From contig JAPLER010000236.1 in NCBI GenBank assembly GCA_026391115.1, positions 1 through 5,267 of the forward strand: a stretch of 5,267 nt of DNA. Direction: 5' to 3'. Both the position numbers and the translations under genes were made by a program. The notes below the pieces were generated by a model. That model was not told where the DNA came from and did no database searches. It was given only the letters and a program-made list of their open reading frames with translations. The DNA comes from Bacteroidota bacterium. GTDB taxonomy: Bacteria; Bacteroidota; Bacteroidia; Chitinophagales; Chitinophagaceae. Below, in pieces: positions 1-5,267 of this stretch (the stretch's first letter is position 1; each line of letters opens with the position of its first letter).

Positions 1-351
1 AATGGTGATGGTTTACAAAATGAGCCAGCAAGCAATGGAACCAATGGTGTCAAAGTTTATTTGTTAGATGGTAGTGGAAATAAAATTGATAGTACTATTA
101 CTGCAAATGATGGTAGTGGTAACCCTGGTTACTATAACTTCCCTAATTTAAACAGTGGAAACTATCAAGTACAATTCCCAACTGTTGTAGGTGGTTTCCC
201 ATTAAGTAGTCAAACAACTACGCCACAAACAGATGGCAATACTGATGCAGATGCTTCAACAGGAAAAAGTCCGATTGTTACAATTAATACAAATTCATCA
301 AATCCTTTAGACGTAAATAACCCAACGATTGATGCAGGTTATGGTGTGCTA
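1..351 (+). repeat. SdrD B-like repeat 1, N-terminally cut by window edge
   Basis: The first visible copy starts inside the loop NGDGLQNEP and ends at NPTIDAGYGVL. It keeps the GYYNFPNL...GNYQVQFPT strands typical of SdrD B-like/Cna B-type folds. In its loop Asn replaces the Asp seen in the other two copies (QNEP versus QDEP). Part of the copy, and perhaps further copies, lie upstream of the window. Confidence 0.85.
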
Positions 352-3300
352 GGAAGTTTAGGTAATTATGTTTGGTATGATGACAATGCAAATGGTTTGC
401 AAGATGAGCCAGCAAGTAATGGCGTAAATGGTGTTAAAGTTATATTATACAAAGAAACTACACCAGGCTCTGGGGTATATGCAAAATATGATAGCACAAC
501 AACATCAAATGATGGTGGTGGTAACCCAGGTTATTACACTTTCGAGGATTTGTTTAGTGCAAACTATAAAGTACAATTTCCAACTTCTGTAAATAACTTT
601 CCTATTACTGGTGTAACTAACCAAGCTATGCAAACAGATGGCAATAATGATGCAAATAGAACTACAGGCTTTAGTGGTGTGGTTGCTATTGATGTTACAC
701 TTGGTGGTTTAAATAGAGATAATCCAACTATTGATGCAGGTTATACACCTATTGGAAGTTTGGGTAATTATGTATGGTACGATGCCAATAAAAATGGTTT
801 ACAAGATGAGCCTAATACAAACGGCATCAATGATATTAAAGTGATATTGTATAAGGAAACAGCACCTGGTGTTTACACAAAAATTGATAGCACTATAACA
901 GCTAATGATGGTAGTGGTAAACTTGGATCAGAAGGAAGTTACTATTTAACACCAACAAATAATCAAGCACCTACAACTGATGGTAATAATGATGCAAACA
1001 GTTTAGGCTTTAGTGGTATCGTTCCTCTTAATCCTAAAGCTGGAGGTATTAATAAAGATAATCCAACAATTGATGCAGGATACTATTGCGATTGCAACGG
1101 TTTTAAGGTAGATATTGTGATGAATAAAACTTCTGATTGTTTTGCAGGTAATTCATTCTCATTCTCTGCAAACATTAACAGAGTTGGTGGTAAATACACT
1201 TACAGTTGGGATTTTGGTGATGGAACAACCAGCACTTTAGCAAACCCTACACACTCTTATGCAGCAGCAGGTGAGTATGATGTTAAATTAACAGTTACAG
1301 AAGATAATTTCTGTGGTTGCAGATACGAAGCTTCAGTTCGTCAGTTATATGTAGGACCAAAACCAGTTGTAGCTTGGGATTTCCAATACAATGGCAATTG
1401 TTTAACGTATGATTTTAATAGTAACTCAACAGTAACTATGGGTTGGATAGCAGGTTTCTATTGGGATTTTGGTAATGGTACAACCAGTACTCAAAGCAAT
1501 CCTTTAGCTACATTTAGTACACCAGGTATTTACAATGTAAAATTAGTAGTAACTACAAACTATGGTTGTAAAGACAGTTTAACAATCCCAGTAAATATCA
1601 TCAACAAATGTAACTATATACCTTGCCCAACAATAGGTGTTATTAATGGTGCAACTAATTTATGTGTTGGTGGTACAACAACAGTTTCAGATACAACAGC
1701 AGGCGGTACTTGGGCTTCATCTAATACATCTGTTGCTACAATTAATGGTGCAGGATTAATAACAGCTCTAAGTGCAGGTAGCACAACAATTAGTTACACT
1801 GTTGTTAAAGCTTGTGGAACTACAGTAGCTTATGCAACAGTAAATGTTTCTTCAAACAGTGCACAACCAATTGGAGGTTCAGATAGTGTGTGTGTAGGCC
1901 AAAATATTTATTTATGGAATGCAAACTCTGGAGGAACATACACAGCATCAAATGGCAATGCCACAGTAAATAATAGTGGCAATGTATTAGGTGTAACAGC
2001 AGGTAATGTAACAATAACCTATTCAGTAACTACTCCTTGTGGCACATTTACAAGTACAAAAGTTATTAAAGTAAGTGATGCTTGCTCTGTATCTTCAGGT
2101 GGTTCAGGAGGAGTAGAGTCTAAAACATTAGGAGATGTAATTGCAGTAAGATTATATGGCAATGCAATTAACAGTGTTTTAGAAACAAACGCTTACACTA
2201 GTAACAATAAGTTTGTGCAAAGTGGAGCGATTGTTAATGGAACAAATGACTTAACATTAAACAATCTTGTTCCTTCAACAGTTGCTAATACAGATGCAGC
2301 TTATGTTACAACACCAACAGACTTGGTAAACTTTACCAATGCAGTAGAAGTATTAGCAGTAGATTATAGCAAAGGAAATAGTACAAAAGCAGTAGCATTT
2401 GGAACAAAAACTTTGGGTAATATCTATTCACATACAAAACCAATTTGCGATAGATTAAAAGGTGCAGAATTACAAGAAGTGAAAAACATTACAGTTAATG
2501 GATTTAGCTTAATGGCTTACAAAGTAAAACAACGCACAGGCGAAACAGAATATGCAATTAACTTAAGTGCTGGAACAGCTGCAAATCGCAATAGCATTAG
2601 TTTACAAAGTAACTGGTTTACCGATAGCTACCAGCAAGATGAGAAGTTATACAACTTCCAATTATGGGCTGTAAGTTATGAAATGGTAACAGCAATGGCT
2701 AAAGATATCATCTCTAAACTACAAGCTAATGGAGCTGTAAACACAGTAACCAATGCAGACTTACCAAAAGCATATGTTTCTAAAGGTTCAAGAAAAGGAA
2801 CAGATTTAACAGTAACAGTAAACAACAATACTGCTGCAACATCTGGCTACTTTGAACTACACGAAAAAGCAAATGAAAATGCAGCAACAACAACGCGTCA
2901 AGTGGCATTTACAGTAGCTGCAAATAGTGCAACCAATGTTACTATTCCCGTGAAAGATAATTACGAAGGAGATGTGTATGTTTATTTAAACAACAAACTA
3001 ACCGACTTAGTTTATTTAGCAGATGGAACTTGGAACTTAGATTACAACAAACAAACTACTACAATCAGCAAGTTTGATGTTGTAAACGAAAGCAATCTAA
3101 CAACAACTAGCAACGAACATAAATTGTTTAGAAACGTAAACGTAACAGGTACAACCAAAGATTACATCACTATCTACAAAACAATGATGGGTGGAGGATT
3201 AGAGCAAAATGTTGCAAATTACAAATCAATTATGTTCAATGCCAATGCAATTGGTGCAGGTAAAGTTCAAGTAACATTGGTGAAAAAATCTATCACTAAT

Positions 3301-3792
3301 TGGAAAGAGCAATACACTTACACGTTGGATTTAGATGGAGCTAAAGAATATGGTATTAATTTAAACCAATTCAAATCTTCTAAGTTCAACGATGTAATCA
3401 ATGCAAATGATATAGTAGCAGTCAATTTTAGCTTTAGCAATAGCAGAGGTGTATCAACAACAATGAACATCAACTTAAGCAAAGCAAGATTTACATCAAC
3501 TACTATAGCAACAGATGTAACAGCAAATGCCATCAATGTATATCCAAACCCAAGCACAGGTAAATTCAATGTTGGCTTTACAAGTGAAACAGCACAACCA
3601 TTGGTGTTGAAAGTAGTGGAAACAGCAACTGGCAAAATTGTTAAAACACAATTTATCAATGCTACAAAAGGAGCAAATCAAACAGCAGTACAATTAGATA
3701 ATATCACATCAACAAACGGTTTATATATCGTTACACTTGAGGGTGATAATACAAAATACAATGCTGCTAAATTGATGGTGAATAAAAGATAG
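1..3792 (+). CDS. Large T9SS-secreted multidomain surface protein (SdrD B-like, PKD and BIG_2-like repeats), 5' partial
   Basis: The frame is open from base 1 to the TAG at 3790-3792 (1263 residues visible). The codons before the TTG at 61 continue the same repeat, so that TTG is not the start; the true start is upstream of the window. Domains by residue from base 1: SdrD B-like repeats 1-117 (partial), 118-251 and 252-361, with Asp/Asn-rich loops such as DDNANGLQDE that resemble the Ca2+ loops of Sdr B domains; PKD domains 368-452 (WDFGDG at 403-408) and 456-537 (WDFGNG at 488-493); BIG_2-like domains 545-618 and 622-695; Gly/Ser linker 696-708; an unassigned region 709-1165; and a type A T9SS sorting domain 1177-1263 with YPNPSTGKF at 1181-1189 and the basic end KLMVNKR. 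T9SS cargo with this tail is normally moved across the outer membrane and anchored or released after tail cleavage. No catalytic motif is visible, so adhesin, matrix or structural function is inferred. A terminator follows the stop. Confidence 0.93.
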   Translation, partial: NGDGLQNEPASNGTNGVKVYLLDGSGNKIDSTITANDGSGNPGYYNFPNLNSGNYQVQFPTVVGGFPLSSQTTTPQTDGNTDADASTGKSPIVTINTNSSNPLDVNNPTIDAGYGVLGSLGNYVWYDDNANGLQDEPASNGVNGVKVILYKETTPGSGVYAKYDSTTTSNDGGGNPGYYTFEDLFSANYKVQFPTSVNNFPITGVTNQAMQTDGNNDANRTTGFSGVVAIDVTLGGLNRDNPTIDAGYTPIGSLGNYVWYDANKNGLQDEPNTNGINDIKVILYKETAPGVYTKIDSTITANDGSGKLGSEGSYYLTPTNNQAPTTDGNNDANSLGFSGIVPLNPKAGGINKDNPTIDAGYYCDCNGFKVDIVMNKTSDCFAGNSFSFSANINRVGGKYTYSWDFGDGTTSTLANPTHSYAAAGEYDVKLTVTEDNFCGCRYEASVRQLYVGPKPVVAWDFQYNGNCLTYDFNSNSTVTMGWIAGFYWDFGNGTTSTQSNPLATFSTPGIYNVKLVVTTNYGCKDSLTIPVNIINKCNYIPCPTIGVINGATNLCVGGTTTVSDTTAGGTWASSNTSVATINGAGLITALSAGSTTISYTVVKACGTTVAYATVNVSSNSAQPIGGSDSVCVGQNIYLWNANSGGTYTASNGNATVNNSGNVLGVTAGNVTITYSVTTPCGTFTSTKVIKVSDACSVSSGGSGGVESKTLGDVIAVRLYGNAINSVLETNAYTSNNKFVQSGAIVNGTNDLTLNNLVPSTVANTDAAYVTTPTDLVNFTNAVEVLAVDYSKGNSTKAVAFGTKTLGNIYSHTKPICDRLKGAELQEVKNITVNGFSLMAYKVKQRTGETEYAINLSAGTAANRNSISLQSNWFTDSYQQDEKLYNFQLWAVSYEMVTAMAKDIISKLQANGAVNTVTNADLPKAYVSKGSRKGTDLTVTVNNNTAATSGYFELHEKANENAATTTRQVAFTVAANSATNVTIPVKDNYEGDVYVYLNNKLTDLVYLADGTWNLDYNKQTTTISKFDVVNESNLTTTSNEHKLFRNVNVTGTTKDYITIYKTMMGGGLEQNVANYKSIMFNANAIGAGKVQVTLVKKSITNWKEQYTYTLDLDGAKEYGINLNQFKSSKFNDVINANDIVAVNFSFSNSRGVSTTMNINLSKARFTSTTIATDVTANAINVYPNPSTGKFNVGFTSETAQPLVLKVVETATGKIVKTQFINATKGANQTAVQLDNITSTNGLYIVTLEGDNTKYNAAKLMVNKR
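352..753 (+). repeat. SdrD B-like repeat 2, complete (134 residues)
   Basis: This is the only complete full-length copy. It runs from GSLGNYVWYD to NPTIDAGYTPI. The loop DDNANGLQDE (residues 127-136) has the Asp/Asn/Gly spacing of Ca2+-binding Sdr B repeats. The core strands GYYTFEDL and NYKVQFPT are present. It is close to repeat 1 in DNA sequence around the EPASNG segment. Confidence 0.87.
754..1083 (+). repeat. SdrD B-like repeat 3, internally shortened (110 residues)
   Basis: It opens with GSLGNYVWYD and closes with NPTIDAGY like repeat 2, but is 21 residues shorter over the matching span. The main loss is at bases 919-978. There the GYY-F-L...NY-VQFPT strands are replaced by a shorter segment containing GSEGSYYLTPTNNQ before the frame rejoins at TDGNNDAN. 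The reading frame is kept, so it is translated, but the domain may fold poorly or differently. Confidence 0.83.
1102..1611 (+). repeat. Two consecutive PKD domains in the surface protein
   Basis: Each unit has the PKD signature: WDFGDGTTST then a Thr/Ser-Asn-Pro turn, then GEYDVKLTVT in the first (about residues 368-452); WDFGNGTTST, SNPLATF and GIYNVKLVVT in the second (about 456-537). PKD domains are beta-sandwich spacers common in Bacteroidota extracellular proteins. Both carry cysteines near their edges, plausibly forming disulfides outside the cytoplasm. The two are diverged in DNA sequence, so this is an old duplication. Confidence 0.88.
1633..2085 (+). repeat. Two consecutive BIG_2-like Ig domains in the surface protein
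   Basis: The first unit (about residues 545-618) reads CVGGTTTVSDTTAGGTW, SSNTSVATINGAGLITALSA and GSTTISYTV, the usual BIG_2 order of strands. The second (about 622-695) repeats the pattern with CVGQNIYLWN, NATVNNSGNVLGVTAG and NVTITYSV. Both have a Cys after the first strand and a CGT motif near the end (ACGTT, PCGTF), which suggests one conserved disulfide per domain. These are common spacer or adhesion modules of bacterial surface proteins. Confidence 0.82.
3529..3789 (+). other. T9SS C-terminal sorting domain (type A, Por_Secre_tail-like)
   Basis: The last 87 residues contain NVYPNPSTGKFNVGF at the start, a central VLKVVETATGKIVKT strand pair, a NGLYIVTLEG strand and the terminal KLMVNKR. 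This order (YPNP-tG-f, then G-x-V, then G-Y-x-v, then basic end) is the hallmark of the type A T9SS signal. It places the protein outside the outer membrane and the organism among T9SS-bearing Bacteroidota. Confidence 0.93.
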
Positions 3793-3823
3793 ATCGTTAG
3801 ATATTCAATTTAAGGTATTCATT

Positions 3824-3866
3824 ACAATTCCTATCAAGTTCTAAACTTGATAGGAATTGTTTTTTT
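3824..3866 (+). terminator. Intrinsic (rho-independent) terminator after the surface-protein gene
   Basis: A perfect 16-bp stem (3824-3839 with 3845-3860) extends to 17 bp if T3840 pairs with A3844, leaving a 3-nt CTA loop. The 3' arm runs directly into seven T residues at 3860-3866. It lies 31 bases after the TAG stop. No T-run follows on the opposite strand, so it should act on plus-strand transcripts only and separates this gene from the next one. Confidence 0.93.
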
Positions 3867-4106
3867 AAACTATGCTAACTAATATAATGGACATTCTAAA
3901 AAACGGATTAATGAAACAACTAAACGATGTATGAAATAAAGTGATGCTATTGCAGGAATTTTTATTTGAATATGTAATAAATTTTTATTTCTATCGTTCT
4001 ATAGAATGGATGATAGTTTAATCACTTCATCTGAATCCCGCACTCTATTGTTCCTGATTGGAACTTGAAAACAGCAATCTGTTATCTGATTTGAAACTAT
4101 TAATAA

Positions 4107-4163
4107 AACCCCCTTCATTGAAGGATTGTTGGTACTGTGTTGTTAAATGGTTTTTACAATTGT
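4107..4163 (+). repeat. Direct repeat copy 1 (57 bp) with C-run and hairpin
   Basis: This copy matches 4295-4351 at 49 of 57 ungapped positions. It begins with five C, followed by a small hairpin (CCTTC 4112-4116, loop ATT, GAAGG 4120-4124). Next comes a well-conserved stretch containing GTACTGTGTTGTTAAATG and ending in CAATTGT. Most of the differences between copies fall in the hairpin part. Function is unknown; a regulatory site, leader RNA element or dispersed repeat are all possible. Confidence 0.75.
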
Positions 4164-4294
4164 GTATTTTTTAGAATAATTCCATTAAATGGAAAATATT
4201 TAATCAACTATTAAATTTAATTATTTGATTTACAATTAGTTAGGTGTTGGTACTTGTTTTGGATACCTATTGGCACAATAAAAATAAAAAAATT

Positions 4295-4351
4295 ACCCCC
4301 CTGCGTTAAGGGATTGTTCGTACTGTGTTGTTAAATGATTTTTGCAATTGT
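4295..4351 (+). repeat. Direct repeat copy 2 (57 bp), 188 bp from copy 1
   Basis: It shares the C-run (six C here), the core GTACTGTGTTGTTAAATG and the CAATTGT end with copy 1. The hairpin is kept in a shifted register (CCCT 4299-4302 with AGGG 4309-4312, loop GCGTTA) despite sequence changes. It ends 72 bases before the ATG of the next gene, so it could lie in that gene's promoter or 5' leader. Confidence 0.75.
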
Positions 4352-4423
4352 ATTTATTAACTCCTTAATAAATGCATTATAGAATTTATTTCGACTAAAC
4401 CTGTTATTATTAAAAAGAATATT

Positions 4424-5267
4424 ATGTTCAATTTGTTACTGTTTTCAAAGCGATTATTAAGAAAAGCAATCAATTTGCCTCTATTATTATTATCGTTGTT
4501 CATTGTTATCTTTTCTCTAAAGTCTAATGCTTCACATTTTAGATATGGAAATATAAGTTGGACCAGAAGTAATACGACCCCAACGCAGGTAACCTTTAAA
4601 GTAAGCCAAGCCTGGCGTTCTACCTTCTATTTTGCCTCAGCATCTGCACCAACTGTTGGTTCGGTTATTAATGGTGGAACTTTGAATTTTGGTGACGGGG
4701 GTACTGCAACAATAAATCTAGTCATCACAAGTGTAAACGTTGCTGACGACTGGTTTTATGGAGAATTTACAGTAACGCGTAACTTTGCTTCTTCAACAAC
4801 AGATTACACTGCTAATTTTTCAAGCTCTGCCAGGGTAGGAACTTTGCAAAACAATGCCAATGGAGCTTTCACTGTATCTTCAGTTGTAAAAGGAAGTGTT
4901 TTAGCTAGTCCAACAGCAACAGTGAGTCCCATAGCAAATATGCCTATTGGTCAGACTTATGCTACGATGAATTTGCCAGCAACCGATGCAAACGGATTGG
5001 CTTTAACTTATTCATTAACACCTGCAGGAAGTTTTGGTGCAGGTTCTGTTCAACCTGCTACTGCTGCTAATTTTTTTATTAACTCTTCTACTGGAGTATT
5101 GTCATTTAATACTGCTGGAAAAACTATTGGGCAATTGTTTAACACCAGCATTACTGTAACTAATGCTGCTGGAGCAACAACAATGGTTGATTATATCATA
5201 AAAATAGTTGATAACCAGCCACCGCCAACATTTACTTACGGGACAGGTAATACGCCAAATAACGGAA
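4424..5267 (+). CDS. Exported multidomain surface protein with N-terminal SHFRYGNISW module and cadherin/He_PIG-like domain, 3' partial
   Basis: An uninterrupted frame of 281 codons runs from ATG 4424 off the right edge. The ATG is the first after an in-frame TAA at 4358-4360 and follows the A-rich leader TAAAAAGAATATT, typical of Bacteroidota genes without a strong Shine-Dalgarno. Residues 1-36 form a signal peptide: basic KRLLRK at 9-14, hydrophobic LPLLLLSLFIVIFSL at 18-32, probable cleavage after SNA (36/37). The mature protein opens with SHFRYGNISW (37-46), then FKVSQAWRSTF and LNFGDGG (87-93); I recall similar openings on other secreted proteins but cannot name a family. Residues about 167-261 (PIANMPIGQTY, TDANGLALTYSL, NSSTGVLSFNTAGKTIG, ITVTNAAGA) look like a cadherin-like/He_PIG Ig domain. 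A Pro-rich linker (NQPPPTF) then leads toward more modules. A T9SS tail is expected at the unseen C-terminus by analogy only. Probable role: surface adhesin or matrix protein. Confidence 0.88.
   Translation, partial: MFNLLLFSKRLLRKAINLPLLLLSLFIVIFSLKSNASHFRYGNISWTRSNTTPTQVTFKVSQAWRSTFYFASASAPTVGSVINGGTLNFGDGGTATINLVITSVNVADDWFYGEFTVTRNFASSTTDYTANFSSSARVGTLQNNANGAFTVSSVVKGSVLASPTATVSPIANMPIGQTYATMNLPATDANGLALTYSLTPAGSFGAGSVQPATAANFFINSSTGVLSFNTAGKTIGQLFNTSITVTNAAGATTMVDYIIKIVDNQPPPTFTYGTGNTPNNG

Larger units (their letters stand above)
3867..4423. other. AT-rich intergenic region without a credible gene
   Basis: No frame here has a convincing protein; the longest ATG-led one I noted is 20 codons (3872-3934). 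Apart from the 57-bp direct repeat pair listed separately, it holds short AT-rich inverted repeats: TTCCAT/ATGGAA arms at 4180-4194 with a 3-nt loop, AATCAA/TTGATT arms at 4202-4230 around a 12-bp palindrome, TTCTATAGAA at 3997-4006 and GTTCC/GGAAC at 4050-4064. I found no exact Bacteroidota TAnnTTTG -7 box with a properly spaced -33 TTTG. The promoter of the downstream gene should lie here but cannot be placed. Confidence 0.7.

Noticed and set aside
61..63. TTG as the start codon of the first gene
   Set aside because: Codons 1-20 are open and continue the SdrD B-like repeat (NGDGLQNEPASNG), and no signal peptide follows the TTG; the start is upstream of the window.
1820..2014. Minus-strand open frame of 64 residues
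   Set aside because: Antisense to the BIG_2-like domains, with a Leu/His-rich low-complexity product, no leader signal and no domain; a shadow of the real gene.
3318..3659. Minus-strand open frame of 113 residues
   Set aside because: It overlaps the C-terminal region and sorting domain, which are clearly coding on the plus strand; its hydrophobic stretches come from reading Asn/Thr-rich codons in reverse.
3496..3693. Minus-strand open frame of 65 residues, Cys-rich
   Set aside because: Antisense to the sorting domain and overlapping another shadow frame; the Cys content comes from reverse-read GCA/ACA codons.
3872..3934. 20-codon ATG-led open frame after the terminator
   Set aside because: Too short, no recognisable leader, composition like the surrounding intergenic DNA, and nothing about it suggests coding.
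4155..4162. TACAATTG in repeat copy 1 as a Bacteroidota -7 promoter box
   Set aside because: It differs from TAnnTTTG at one position, the equivalent bases in copy 2 are worse (TGCAATTG), and no TTTG-like -33 element sits at suitable spacing in both copies.
4202..4230. AT-rich inverted repeat (AATCAA...TTGATT around ATTAAATTTAAT)
   Set aside because: Arms are six bases and the inner palindrome is offset from the outer arms; this is expected by chance in such AT-rich DNA.
4107..4351. CRISPR array
   Set aside because: Only two imperfect copies 188 bp apart, the interval is too long for a spacer, and no cas genes are visible.

Overview
The window looks like Bacteroidota chromosome. It is AT-rich, its long gene ends in a type IX secretion system (T9SS) sorting domain with the YPNPSTG motif, and the other gene starts behind an A-rich leader with no strong Shine-Dalgarno sequence. 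Order or genus cannot be fixed from the sequence.

Layout. (1) Bases 1-3792, plus strand: the 3' part of a large multidomain cell-surface protein whose start lies outside the window. In order it has three SdrD B-like repeats (the first cut by the window edge, the third internally shortened), two PKD domains, two BIG_2-like Ig domains, a Gly/Ser linker, a long region of about 460 residues without a firm family, and a T9SS C-terminal domain. (2) Bases 3824-3866: a strong intrinsic terminator. (3) Bases 3867-4423: AT-rich intergenic DNA with no credible gene. It carries two copies of an imperfect 57-bp direct repeat, 188 bp apart, each starting with a C-run and a small hairpin. (4) Bases 4424-5267, plus strand: the 5' part of a second exported protein. 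It has a clear signal peptide, an N-terminal module starting SHFRYGNISW, and a cadherin/He_PIG-like Ig domain, and it runs off the right edge.

Both genes encode large exported proteins built from beta-sandwich modules and probably act at the cell surface as adhesins or matrix proteins. The terminator and a 631-bp gap suggest they are separate transcription units. The repeat pair lies just upstream of the second gene, so it could sit in that gene's promoter or 5' leader, or be a dispersed genomic repeat. No RNA genes, CRISPR arrays, transposases or enzymes were found. The least explained elements are the 57-bp repeat pair, the pre-CTD region of the first protein and the N-terminal module of the second.
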